A stretch of 64,000 bases of DNA from Polytrichum commune (taxonomy: Eukaryota > Streptophyta > Polytrichopsida > Polytrichales > Polytrichaceae): contig OX485805.1 of assembly GCA_950295325.1 (NCBI GenBank), positions 37,809,501-37,873,500 on the forward strand. Direction: 5' to 3'. The position numbers and the translations under genes are program-made. This document shows, in pieces, positions 36,020 through 47,953 of the stretch. Within the stretch, counting starts at the first letter, position 1. Every line of letters starts with the position of its first letter. The notes below the pieces were generated by a model. It was not told the origin of the DNA. It searched no databases and saw only the letters and a program-made list of their open reading frames with translations.

Positions 36020-37561
36020 ATGCCTCGTTCATTTGTGTCGCAAAAGCTCCAAGCGCTGGAGCAACTTCGGAATGGTAATTCAACACGAAAAGTTGCAGAT
36101 GCAATTGGGATGAGTCAATCTTGGGTAGTTAGGCTTAGAAAGGATATTGCGGGGGAGCTTGAGAGGCAAAAAGGAGGGCGCCCAAGATACCTTTCTGCGA
36201 GAGAGAGGTGGAGATGTGTCACCTTGCTTACGGAAGGGCGTTTGGGAGTTGCTTCAAAGGTGGCAGCAGAGATTCGAAATGAATAAGGTAAAAATGTGTT
36301 TGATGTAATTGTGAGACGTGCTTTGCGATGGGAAGGTTTCGCTGCATATGTGCAACGGAAGAAGCCGTTGTTGACAAGAAGACATGTCTAGGCATGGGTG
36401 AGGTTTGCTCGCAGGTATGCAAATTGGACTGTTCATGATTGGAAACGTGTTATTTTTAGTGATGGGACGAAGATAAACAAGTTTAATTCCGATGGTAGGT
36501 CCTGGTCACGGGTAGATCACTTAGTGCATTTAAAAAACGACGTGCGGTATAATATAAAGAGGATTAAAATCATTTGAAATAAAAATTATAAAGGAATTCC
36601 AAATAATGAAGGGGCCATTAAATGTAGACAATCCCATTATAAGTAAGTTAGATGGACATAAAACGTGGGCCATTGTTTTTTGTAAAATTAATATAGGGGC
36701 TGAAGATATGGATCCTAGAAGGTATGTTTAGTATGGTATGTAAATGGGTTTAGGACTCACAGGGATGGATGATAATTGGGATTTCCGTCTGTCCAAAAAT
36801 GGATGAGAAGAGAACGCGCCGTCGTTAAAGAAATATAGAGTACAAAAAATTGCAGAGACTTGGACAATATAACTAATGGAAGGGTGCAGATAAATTGGCC
36901 ATTTTTTAAATTTAAGTATTTATAGGGAGGCTTTAATTCAACCCTTGAAGGTAAATAGCCCCAAAACAAAAAATCCCCAGCCGCACGTGGTGCACAAAAA
37001 TGCCTTCGAGTGATCTACCCGTGGTCGTGGTGTTGGATAACAGATGGAGAACATGTACAACCGCAACATGTTCAACAAACAGTGAAACATGGTGGTGGAC
37101 ATATCATGAATTGGGGTTGTATGACATCTTTTGGACCTGGAACTTGGCATAAAATTGAAGGTATAATGGATCAGAACCTGTACAAATTTATTTTGAAAAA
37201 CTTCTTGTGGTTTACAATCAGGCATTACAATTTAGTTCCAAGCAATGTTGTGTTTCAATAGGATATTGATCCAAAACACACAAGTAAGAGGGTGCAAGAA
37301 TGGCTGAAATTGCAGCTATTCCAGCTTCTCCTATGGCTTGCTCAATCATCATATTTGAATCGCATGGAGCATTTTTGGGTTCTTCTCAAACAATGTTTGA
37401 ATGAATTTTCTACACCTCCACGAGGAATTGAAGAATTGTGGGAGCATGTGTGCATTGTTTATTCTAATTTCAGTGAAGAGGATTGTATGGCACTATATGA
37501 GAGTATGCCATGAAGAATTGCTGCTATATTGGCTGCTAAAGGCTACTGGACAAATTATTGA
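36020..37561 (+). pseudogene. Tc1-like DD34E transposase, interrupted by a TIR element
   Basis: Starts MPRSFVSQKLQALEQL. A helix-turn-helix region follows (STRKVADAIGMSQSWVVRLR), then GGRPRYLSARER. The first catalytic block is DWKRVIFSDG near 36.44-36.47 kb. After a 516-bp insertion the frame resumes near 37024: VKHGGGHIMNWGCM, DIDPKHTSKRV and MEHFWVLLK. Exactly 34 residues separate the second Asp from the Glu, the DD34E spacing of Tc1-type enzymes. The protein ends GYWTNY. In-frame stops after EIRNE, after RRHV and before DIDPKH make it inactive. Terminal inverted repeats were not located. It differs clearly from the 4.4-5.3 kb transposase, so two Tc1 lineages are present. Confidence 0.88.
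36508..37023. mobile_element. Mutator-like TIR element, copy B (inside the Tc1 transposase)
   Basis: 516 bp with the same ends and interior as copy A, in the same orientation. The flanking 9-mers GTCCTGGTC (36499-36507) and GTCGTGGTG (37024-37032) match at 7 of 9 bases, a decayed target duplication. It splits the Tc1-like transposase just after the first catalytic block. Confidence 0.85.
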
Positions 37562-38048
37562 AGTTCAAAGAAGTAGATTGAACAATACTGAGTACTTGTA
37601 TATGGTTGGTGATTGTAAATTATAGTTATCTAGTTTTCAATATGATGTATAAATGTGCATATATATACAAAGCTTTATTTGTTTTTAAAACTCATTTTTT
37701 AGCTTTGCAAAAAAAATATCTACATTGTTTGTAATGGCTTGTCGAAGTTGGCTTCTTCAACAAAGTACTCAGTTTCATTCATCACTGTACCTCTTGATGC
37801 TTCAAATATGGAGGTGTTTCTTGATTATAGTTCTTTGTGGTGAGCACCAACTTCACTGAAAGAAAGCCACTTATTGATTACTTAACAATACATTGGTACT
37901 TTAGAGAAGCATCCACACCGTATGTGGGCTTCGATCATGGAGGATTTCTTCAAAGTTGAGCAAGTAGATTACAAAATAAGAGAATGTTTTTCTTTGAAGT
38001 CATCTTACAATCACTTTATATGTACTACGTTTAAAGGTCATACCATGA
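37562..38048. other. intergenic, no gene seen
   Basis: Presumably the 3' part of the Tc1-like element plus flanking DNA. No inverted terminal repeat was identified and no gene is recognised. Confidence 0.4.
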
Positions 38049-38125
38049 TGGGCATCGGGTTGTTGGCATTACGAACGGACACTCTATTCACGCCGGCCCC
38101 TAAAAGGGACCGGAGTTTCTATCTA
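38049..38125 (+). mobile_element. 77-bp 5'-truncated LINE 3' end
   Basis: By eye identical over 77 bp to the complement of the 3' end of the nested LINE at 49124-50618. It ends in TTTCTATCTA, the start of the CTAT tail. An exact 11-bp target duplication, TCATACCATGA, flanks it (38038-38048 and 38126-38136). This is a typical severely truncated product of target-primed reverse transcription. Confidence 0.92.
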
Positions 38126-38635
38126 TCATACCATGAAAGATTGACTTCAATCTAGTGTCGTCACCAAATTCTTAACGTAAGGTATACACCCCCAATTTTG
38201 AGGGGGCTACCTGATATCGAGCACTAGGGAAAAAATTAGAAGATAGGTTCATAGGGTTCCCAAAGTTCTCAATGCATTGAACTAACAAGGAGGGGAAAGG
38301 TGTCAGAGTTAGGTGGAGCCCATTTCCATGCACGATATTTAGAAGCACTTACATAGGAGAGGCAATTTGCTAAAAATAAGAACCCTAATCTCTCTAATTA
38401 TGACAAGGTAAGCATGCTTTCAAGGACAAGATGATTTCTTCCTAGTCCTTTGTTATGATTGGTTGCTAGGGTGCCAGATTCAAGACACATGGTGGGGGTA
38501 TTTAGAACTAAGTTAGTGTGTAGTTAGGCTCACTCGCCTGTTAGAAATCTCCTATATGAATTGGGCTATTGCAAACTCTTAAAATTTTATATTGACAAGG
38601 CTAGCATGAGGCATGGCATAAGGTAAGTGGAACTA

Positions 38636-38855
38636 CATTGTTTATGGTAATTAGTGTTACTAACTATTTGGAATTATGCAATGCTATATATATATATTAT
38701 TTATTTATTTTCCCCTCTCCTTCCAACAACAACAATCAAATAGGTATATTTGGACATCCCATACTTAAATGACTTTTACTTGGTAAATGTTTGTATTCTT
38801 AGTAAAAAGATATAGCATGGTGTAATCTCAAGTACTACGTGATATGAGCAGTCTA
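38636..38855. mobile_element. MITE, TA-flanked CACTA-end family, copy 2 (diverged)
   Basis: The left end TTTATGGTAATTAGTGTTAC with CTATTTGGAATTATGCAATG matches the family. The right end (ATAGCATGGTGTAATCTCAA) is a diverged complement. The borders are approximate. Confidence 0.55.
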
Positions 38856-40179
38856 GATCATTTACTTATGATCTATACCAAACATCTTTATTTTTTGGGA
38901 CATGGATGGTGTGTGGAATAATGGATTTATAAGAACGGATGTTGGACATGGCAAATGATATGTCAAGATCTTCTTGATTGTACTAGAATTGCCTAGAAAA
39001 AACCTCTCAAAGTCTCAAAGAGGAAGGACATTTATGATGATGTCCTTGCCACTTTCCACGTTACGTGGGCGGTTGCAACTACTCCATGTTTTAAAATCAC
39101 GGAAACAATCATGAACCCGATGTTGACTTAGGTTGTTCACCCCTCTATGAGGTTTTGTGGGTCCACCAAGCTTATCCAAGAGAGTTTCCGAAACTTTTTC
39201 GAAACTTGGTGGCCTTGTTTATTTTCCGACAATAAGATAAAATCTTGTTTCATTCTCAGGGAGTGCACTATTCATTAAAACCAAGTATCACGTGCGTGCA
39301 TGTTCCTTATTAAAATACCCCTGTATACATTTTATTTTTGCTAAAATCAAGCAATATACTTACAAATCTCATTGCTTCAAAATACATTTCCATACGTACA
39401 CAAGGGTCCAAAAACAAATACAGAAATTGTATATAACATGTGTACAAATGTTTGGAAATGCAAAAATATGGCCCTATTATATGTATACTATCAAATCATG
39501 GATCTTTAGTTATAAAGTTGTTAAAGACTTTTTCATCACTTGGATGAAGTTCGTACATGTCTGTTTCAGCATCATACGTTAAATTGGCCAAAGCAATAAC
39601 CGTATCCAATTCTACCATAATATGATCTGTGAGATCATAACTCCAAATAAGGTTGTTACTTAGTGGATGAAAAAACGCATGATTCTTGGTCTAGGTCTAA
39701 CTTGAACACGTAAACCCGTACTTTACATATATTTTTCTATAGCCTTATCTCCAGCCTCATGTAAATCTACTTCCTGCTTAATAGCAATATGTCTCTTGTA
39801 CGTACATTTTGTACATGCTTGTTCGAAATAATACCCCTTTTGTGCACGCACGTGTATATTTACAGTACTTGAACAGTGCACTCCCTGGGGTTTCATTCAT
39901 CTACAGAAGAAGAAGAAGAAGAAGAAGAAGAAGAACGGACATCAGACACCAAAATAAGTGTTTAAAAAATAAATTGGAGTATTTGCTAAAAATCTAGTAA
40001 TTAAAATGGGTGCCTATTTTAATTTGGCAACAACATTAAGGAGGCCTACATGATCAACTGAGAACAAAAAGTGTCTTCATTGTGATATTGAATACGATGT
40101 TATTCCTATGAGCTTCAAACTTATGAGGAAGGTGCTACAACTTTGATTTATATTTCTAATTGATAGTCTTGTAGTACTA
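38856..40179. other. intergenic, no gene seen
   Basis: Contains a perfect GAA microsatellite, ten units, at 39906-39935. A diverged relative of the 13.84-kb dispersed repeat may lie near 40.02-40.14 kb (AGGCCTACATGATCA, ATGAGCTTCAAACTTATGAG). No coding homology. Confidence 0.45.
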
Positions 40180-40398
40180 CACTATTTATGGTATTTAGTG
40201 TCACTTACTTTTTTGGAAGTTACGCAATGCTATAACTTCTTACAGTTAATGTAAAATTTTACCAAGTTAAGATGTTAATGTTCTATAATATCCAAGCAAC
40301 CACTTTGACCTTTGTTTGTGAAAAAGGATATGTACAATAATTAGTTATAGCACTGCGTAATCACAAATGGTAAGTCACACCAAATACCATAAATAGTG
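40180..40398. mobile_element. MITE, TA-flanked CACTA-end family, copy 3
   Basis: 219 bp, with the best-preserved ends of the family. The left is CACTATTTATGGTATTTAGT and the right is its complement, ATACCATAAATAGTG. TA flanks both ends (40178-40179 and 40399-40400). The sub-terminal TTACGCAATGCTATAAC is mirrored by GTTATAGCACTGCGTAA. Confidence 0.85.
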
Positions 40399-40848
40399 TA
40401 ATAGAGTGTTTGATACCCTAGAGGAAATGGGCTAGTAGTTAAATTTGTAAATTGTACTACACCACCGTACATGATATTTAAGCTTAGTGTCACATGCGTA
40501 ATAGTGTCACTTACCCTATTTTGAGGCGTATCTTAGGTTAGACTAGCAATCAACAATTTCATCGTTAATGTCACCTCATGACACTTGGAGTTCAAGTGCA
40601 CCTACTAATATCTTGGCATGAGTATGTTCAATAGTGTTATGAGTTGTATGCCTATGTGACACAATGTTCTACAAGTTCACTAAAGTGTACACAAATGACA
40701 CTTGACATTAGTATGCTCAAAAATATCTTCCTCTTGCATATTAAAATGTAAAAAATTGACACTTGCCATTGGTATGCACAATAATATCTTCCCCTTGCAT
40801 ACTAGAATGCAAAACTATCATCTCAAGTATTCCAATGTACTACACTAA

Positions 40849-41357
40849 TGTCCCCTTCCCACTTGACTTTAGCTAAGCCTAAAAGTTGGTTCTAAAAACA
40901 TAGCCTTCACACCATTGACACTATCTAGTCCCAAGCCTAGTTGGCAAAAGATGTGGCATGGTTTAAGTCTCAAGCACCGACCCTCCCATCGGTACCTAGA
41001 CATGAGGCAAGAATGTAGGACCTTTAAGAGTGTCGCCTCCCGCCCTTGTGATTGGTTGCTCTCAGTCTTTGCTATGAAGGCATGAGGAGCTCCATTAACA
41101 AAAACCGATCGTAAGATAGATGAGTAGTAAGGCATTTGGGGATGGGGCAAAAACTATCCAACGTGTCATTGCTTGGTAGATAAAACAACAATGAACATGT
41201 GTGAAAACTACTAAACCTAAACCTACTCAAAAATCTCCTAAGTGAGTTCTTCTTGGTGTATCGGGATAGCCAGATGCCTCCCCTATAAACAAGAGCGCTC
41301 TACCCAATTTTTAGGAAAGACTTTGGTTATTTGATAAAGTCAGGTGAGAAGGGAGCA
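40849..41357 (-). mobile_element. Tourist-like MITE with TAA target duplication, copy 1
   Basis: 509 bp. The left end TGTCCCCTTCCCACTTGACT and right end AAGTCAGGTGAGAAGGGAGCA form diverged inverted repeats. TAA flanks both sides (40846-40848 and 41358-41360), the PIF/Harbinger signature. The interior matches, in reverse orientation, the element at 45544-46054. Confidence 0.85.
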
Positions 41358-42216
41358 TAAATGTCTCAATGTAGATAAATTTTTGCTTAAAAAAAGTTAC
41401 TTATGTTGATACATACATAATATCATATTGACACTTTAGCGGGCGTGACACTTTGAGACCTATAGACATCTAGTTTAGGCCCTTTGCAACATGGCAATAA
41501 ATACCATAAGTGGTGTATAATACCATTAAAGGGCTTTTTGCCTTAATGCGGCCACCGCCATCTTCGGATGGGTGGGCTCTATGAATGCCCAAGTCATTGG
41601 GCTAGGACCATAAGACTCGGACACACACAAAATACATAGTTATGTCGTGTAAATAGCGATCGTGTGTCACTGCAGCTCGAGCACCAACCACCACTGACAA
41701 ACAACACTAAAACATAGCAAAGTCACACATATACAACACACCTCGACAGAGAAGGAAGAGAATCAAACCCTTGCAAGAGCTCTAATTCTCTCTTCAAAAT
41801 GCACACAATGAGTCAAGTTATCTCTCACTCCACCATAGGAGAATCCAATAGTGTAAGAAAGGGGAGAAGAACTCAAGATTTATTGCAAAAACATGCAATC
41901 TTCACCTCACACAAACTCTGTCCACACACTTACTCACAAGACTTGACTTGGCAAGAATGCCAAGTCAAGGAGGATGCTCCTCACTTAGGAGCCTTCCTCT
42001 CCACATTTAAGATTCATCCATCCAAATCTAAATGGATGAAGCCCAACGGATAAGGTGGGGCCACCGACGCCGCATACCGTGATAATTTCTAATTTTGAGG
42101 TGTATGGTCATTCCACCATAAATCATGGGATCTACAAGAGTCTTTGGGTCAACAACGTTGGACATTCAAGTCCAAGTCCAAGTCCACATAACATTACTAA
42201 ATTTGACTTTGTACTA
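41358..42216. other. intergenic, no gene seen
   Basis: An 84-codon frame at 41799-42053 has no recognisable family and no splice context. Nothing else is supported. Confidence 0.45.
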
Positions 42217-42526
42217 CACTAAATAAGATATTTAGTGTTTGATTATATTTAGTGTTGTTACCACCCTACACTGCTCAACACTAATTTTCAATTTCTTGAT
42301 AATTAGTGTTAGACGTAATTATGCCGCTACCTTCCATATTGCCACCTCCTTTATCATATCATTTTTTTCATATCCTTACTAACACTAAATTTAAACATGT
42401 TACTTCCACATATTACCATAGTTGTGTTTGAGTTTACATTTAATGTTACTTACTTTCATAGGGTTATTGATATTTAGTGTATGCGTTTGTATTGAATGTA
42501 TCAAACACTAAATATCCTATTTAGTG
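42217..42526. mobile_element. MITE with CACTAAATA ends
   Basis: 310 bp. The left end CACTAAATAAGATATTTAGT continuing GTTTGAT is mirrored by ATCAAACACTAAATATCCTA and TTTAGTG on the right. TA flanks both sides (42215-42216 and 42527-42528). Related in its tip to the 40180 family but with a different interior. Confidence 0.8.
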
Positions 42527-42774
42527 TAGTTGTGGCATCCCATGGTTATATTCTCAGGGTTCACATGGACGAACGCATACTGCTTAGTAACGTCGCGCAC
42601 GTGCATGGAAGAATGAAAAGAGTATGTCATGCTTTTGAGGATGGAGGGCCCCAACATGCAAGTCCATTATAACTACACTAAGGCAAACATGCCTTATTCA
42701 ACTACTTCTCTTAATTGAATGCCTATGTTTGCGTGGTATACATTTGTTGTGCCTCCAAGGATGGACCCCAACAA

Positions 42775-43040
42775 TAGATGTAATAAAAAGAAATTGGACT
42801 GCATGCTCAAAATTTGATAGTTATTCTAGGTTTAAAAATCATTTTTTAGGGGGGGGGGGGAGCTTGTATGACCATTTAATAAGCACAAGAATCTTCACTT
42901 TGATAATGAATAAGATATTACTATGAGCTTTGAAAATTATGATGAAGGTGACTATGGCCTCCTATGGTCTTGGTTTAGATTTGTTAACCATGTTGTACTA
43001 ATTGCGTATTTTGTATCCTAGGAGAAGTGGGCTCGTCAAA
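42775..43040. repeat. dispersed repeat, copy 2 of at least 3
   Basis: Corresponds to 13840-14100: TGCATGCTCAAAATTTGATA, CTTGTATGACCATTTAATAA and GAATCTTCACTTTGATAATG. In this copy a GAGGGAGG-like stretch has become a run of 12 Gs (42849-42860). Confidence 0.6.
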
Positions 43041-43829
43041 AAAAGTAACCATTTAATACCCATCTACCTTATACATGTTACTCAGTGTGGTGTACCTTTT
43101 TTTCCTCTTTTATGTTTGGATTCTAATAATCAAGACAAAATGCCAAACAACCAACACCAAACATGGCTTTAAATGAAGGAAGACACCCACTTTGAGGGGA
43201 GGCGGAGGTCCTCAAGCATGCCAAAATGTTGGCCCACACTATGCATATCATCGACGTCACACAAAATATCTTGCAATCACAACTCAATCACAGGGTGACA
43301 ACTAGAGAAGGTGGGCATAGGACACTTGTTGCTTCATGATAAGTCATAGGGGTCACTCTAATTAATATAGCACATTGATTTTATGCCACACCAAATCAAA
43401 TACATAGAATACTTTTTTCTTGGAAACTAGCCTAGACAAGTTATTGCGAATTAGAGTAGAGGTGCCTATTCCCGACTAGGACCCCATCGGTAATCTATAC
43501 AATACCTGAATTTTGATCAGGCTAGAACAAATAGTGCCATGACACATGTCCTGGTTTTGAGTGCTAAAGTGAGGAGGAATGCGTGGATATGGCAGAATCT
43601 AAACATTGTTAATATGATCGGGCCAGCTTTTGACTTCAAAAATTCACCATAATTTTAATTTAAGGAATATAATTTCCAATAAAATTGCAATCCTCCTAGA
43701 TACTATCTTCCTACACGGGAAAATTTCGCACTGCCTTATACTTTTTTAGGTATGGCACAAAATGTCTTAAGTTATGGGCACCTCTACTCTATATATGTCA
43801 AGATTATGAATATAGGAAATGATCACTAC

Positions 43830-44046
43830 ATGTCCATTTATATTGTTCGATGTCACTTACTATTCACAATTACGTGGTGCTATAACTTTTATGCTAAAAA
43901 TGTTATGTCTTACCAAGCAAAGTCATTTATGTTGTAGAATATCCGTACAACCTATTTAATCTTTGTTAATAAAAAAAATGAAAATCTATAATAAGAAGTC
44001 ATAAGATTGTGTAATTTCAAACAAGTACTAAATACCATATTTGGTG
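43830..44046. mobile_element. MITE, TA-flanked CACTA-end family, copy 4
   Basis: Shares GATGTCACTTAC, AATTACGTGGTGCTATAAC and the right end TACTAAATACCATATTTGGTG with copies 1 and 3. The left terminus is diverged, so the start is approximate. Confidence 0.65.
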
Positions 44047-45543
44047 TAGCACTAAATACCATAAATGCTATAGGTGTATCATGTGGCCTCACCACTGGTT
44101 CTTGACCACTATTCAGTCCCAAATTCATGGATGTGGATCTAGAATCTATTACATTCATAAATCATACATCCATCTAATGACTAAAGTACTACGTTGTGAT
44201 TTTAAATTAATGTAGCATAACATTAAAAAACGATATGTCACATTGAGTAGAGTGACCAACATGACCTGTCATGGAACAACAAGTGTCCCATGCCACCTTC
44301 TTTGGTTGCCACCCTATGATTGCAAGATCATTTGCATGGATGGATGGATGGATAGATCGACGACAAATAGTGTGGGCCACACTAAATGACCACAGTGTCT
44401 AAGTAGTACAACCACACGATCCCTGGCACTTGACAGGATAGTGCCTTGGATTGGAAACTTATGGGAAGTAAGTTCAGAGCCGGACTATACATTCCTAAGT
44501 GGTGCAGCACCTGTGAAGCAATGTCCTGGACCTTGGGAATTTCTGTTTCATAAAAGAATGATGAATTAACGTAGACAAACGGAAAATTGGTGAAAATCAG
44601 CTTGATTCAGCCAGAAATTTTTGTACTGCTATATTTCCTGGAGATGGGGTAGAGGAAATGATGAGGAATGCAAGTTGTTTTGTAATTTTATTCCTCGTAA
44701 ATGATCAGTTATATTTATCCGAAGAGGCAGGTAAGTCAAACCACGTTCTTGTGCAGTAGAGTCTCCCTGATTTGAGCACCAAAACATGATCTTCTTTGCA
44801 TGCGAATGCACACAAAATGGTTAACTCAATGACACCCAAAAGTGACCCCATGTGGTGTGAAACATGACCTATCTAGCCAATCATTGCGTCCTTTTTGGAT
44901 CACCACTTTTTAGCCATTTTGGGTCCACATAGGATTCATTCGACTCCTAGTCTAATGAACAATAGTGGTCATTCAATGTTCTTCGTTTATCTACAGTACT
45001 ATATATATATATATAGAGGAGCCCCTTCACCACAACCCAAACTTAAGGTCATGTTTGAACTCCATACAAGACAAACATGCCCAACTCGGCTACTTATCTT
45101 CATTGGGCACCTATATATGAGTGATGTGCATGTGAGAATGGGCACCTTAAAGACACGTGTTGAAAAGACACTGGACTACATGCTCGGAATATGCTAACCA
45201 TTCTAAATTCAATATTCAACATAGTTGAGGGAGGCCTATATGACCATTTAACAAACATGAGAATCTTCACTTTGACAATGAACAATATATCGATATGTGC
45301 TCCCAAAAACTAGGAGGAAAGTTCCAAAGTTGCTATGACCGGAATTTAGATTTGCTGAGCATGCATGGCGTACTGAGATAACCACGTGGATTGACATGTC
45401 CTAAGACAAGTAGGCTAGCCAGAAATAAACTAACCATCGAAGACCCATTGACCATACAATTTCAGAAATCGTCTGCTCAGTCTCCTAGCCTCCTCCTCAT
45501 TTGTATCTCTTCTACTCTACTGAAGCTTAATTATGAGTTATAA
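44047..45543. other. intergenic, no gene seen
   Basis: Short tandem motifs (GGATGGATGGATGG near 44336, TA repeats near 44999). Copy 3 of the dispersed repeat lies near 45.15-45.37 kb (GAATCTTCACTTTGACAATG). No coding homology. Confidence 0.45.
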
Positions 45544-46054
45544 TGCCCCCTCCCCACTTGACATTAGCAAATAACCAAAGACTTCCCTAAAACCCGGGTC
45601 AAGCTCCCTTGGTTATAGCGGACACGTCCGGCCATCCCAATGCTCCTACAAGAACTTGCTCCGGAGATTTCCAAGTAGGTTTTAGTTAAGTAGCTTTCAC
45701 ACATGTTCATTGCTTTATCTACCAACCAATGAATGTTGGATAGTTTTTGTCCCATCCCCAAATGCCTTAATACTTACCATCGGTTTTTGTTAATGGAGCT
45801 CCTCGTGCCCTCATAGCTAAGACTAAAAGCAACCAATCACAAGGGCGGGAGGCAACACTTTTAGAGGTCCTACATTCTTGCCTCATGTCTAGGTACCGAT
45901 GGGAGGGTCGGTAGTTTTAGCTTAAAACCTCCACTTTTAAGCCATGCCACATCATTTGCCAACTAGGCTCGGCACTAGATAATGTCGATGGTGTGAACGC
46001 TCATTTTTAAGAACCCACTTTTAGGCTTAGCTAATGTCAAGTGGGGAGGGGGCA
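45544..46054 (+). mobile_element. Tourist-like MITE with TAA target duplication, copy 2
   Basis: 511 bp with perfect inverted repeats of 25 bp starting TGCCCCCTCCCCACTTGACA. TAA flanks both ends (45541-45543 and 46055-46057). The interior is non-coding and matches 40849-41357 in inverse orientation. PIF/Harbinger-type by its 3-bp duplication. Confidence 0.9.
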
Positions 46055-46056
46055 TA

Positions 46057-46195
46057 AGAGTGTTGTGGGCTGGGCTGCTGGAGCATTTTGGAGGTGTCGG
46101 CCCCGTGTTGGCATAGACAACAGCCTGTAGTATGTTTTGCTGCCCATTCTGTGATACATCAGAAAGCAAACTGAGCGATTCTATCTAAGGTAGAA
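46057..46195. repeat. dispersed repeat shared with 63.4 kb
   Basis: GGGCTGCTGGAGCATTTTGG, ACAGCCTGTAGTATGTTT, TTCTGTGATACATCAGAAAG and GAGCG-TT-TATCTA recur in order at about 63393-63500. The unit may be an intron or flank of a repeated gene, or part of an element. Confidence 0.6.
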
Positions 46196-47953
46196 ATACC
46201 ATAACCCGTTAACCACCTTCTAGTCGTGCACTAAACCGCTGTCATAATGGTGAAGTGCCATTTCGAAAACCGATCATGGTTCGGCGACAACTTTAATGCG
46301 TGTACACTTAGTGTACCCAATGGGAGTCAAGTGTTAATGTACTCATGAGGTAACCGATTTAGGCGATGTTCTGTATGGAAATGCATATTACCGTGTTCGG
46401 TGTAGGGAGAATCTAGTGAACGAGTAGGGGTTTGGATAACTTTCCACTTTGAAAAATTGTAGCATTTTTTTGTATAGGGCAAGAAAATATGAAACAACTC
46501 GCATTCTTCATGAATCCTTCTCGTCTATCTTGGAAAATCATCTCATGATTGTCAGACCAGATCTTTGTTCTTCGTAGGGGAGAAGGTGTGATGACATACC
46601 AAATGCCATGAGTTCCAAAAGGGGGATCTCTCTGGTATTCCACGATTGCACTCGCAAACTTGCGGCTCAAATTACAACTTTTGTCCATACCTGTGCAATT
46701 TTTTACTTGTTCCGCATGTTGCACCTATGAGGCTGTTGTTGCGCCATGCATCCCATAGTTGGCATGGCTGTCTTGTTCGGACAATCTGGTACACTCAAAT
46801 ATCAACAAGTTAAACATTTCAATAAAACATTGGGATCCCACACTGTTTTGTAGAAGCCTGCAAACAACACATGGCACACATGGGCAATAGAATGCCTTGC
46901 CATGTGTAGCAAATTACTAGTGCAATACAAGGGGAAAACACATGAGTATGGTGCACCGTAGTCATTTCAAAACAAAAAAATTAGCACATATGGTGGGCCC
47001 TTGCTGCATGGAGTTGCATGCGTACCTCGCACACCCGCAGAGCATTGCATTTCGCTTTTCCCAGGATGGTGGCCCCCCATAATATGTGTTTCGCAATCTC
47101 CTCTACTTTCCACATATTCCCAAAGATGATATGGAACACAAACATTTGGTGTTATTATGCACACCTCCCAGATTTGCATCAACTGGTGTCACCCAGGTCT
47201 AGTTGGGCCTACTTTTAGGCGTTGCTACTTCAGGTGTGTGATATACCTGAATTTTGAGATGTGGTTAGTGTTGTTGTTGGGGCTCACCATGAGGGTTGTG
47301 TATCAATGTCCCTAATATTGCCAAAGCAGGACTGAGGAGAATCCGCCACCTCTGTGTTTGCACAAGGTGGCCCCCAAAACCAAGAGTCCAGCCATGGACA
47401 ACCCATATTCTCTATACGGCCATAGATTTCCACAATTCACACAAAAAACCAATACTAATTAGATATAAAACACAGAACTTCAATGACAAATATATGTCAC
47501 ATTCAAACTAGACTCGTTGAGACAACTAGTATGTAATCATGTGCTCCTCCCTCGGGGGGGGGGGGGGGGGCAGTGTGTTAAAAAGTTAAGGATATAGGTG
47601 CGAACAACCACTATTTTATAGGGGGTATTACTTTCAATTTATTTTTTTCACATGCTATCATTATGTAAATTTCTACTTTGGGTTAATAGAAAAATGGCTT
47701 GCATTACTTATAATTCCAAATTACCTATTATTCTATACCCTATAGTACTTTAAAGATGTCAAGTGCCATTTTTGATACCCTATATTACTCTTAAGTCCAT
47801 TTATAATTTTTTGCCCCCATGTTTTTAAAATACCCTATCATTTGTTCGCACATATATTACTACTCCAACCAATGACTACCCCCCCCCCCCCAAGGCTACT
47901 CCACCACCTATACTACAATCTGGAAGAACAATAGTCCCAATACATATATCATT
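46196..47953. other. intergenic, no gene seen
   Basis: Holds a G17 tract (47554-47570) and a C13 tract (47879-47891). No coding homology. The last 12 bases, 47942-47953, are the presumed left target duplication of the LINE. Confidence 0.5.

Noticed and set aside
47554-47570. G17 run as the tail of another LINE copy
   Set aside because: No LINE sequence precedes it, and sister repeats show that G runs here can expand from short G stretches.
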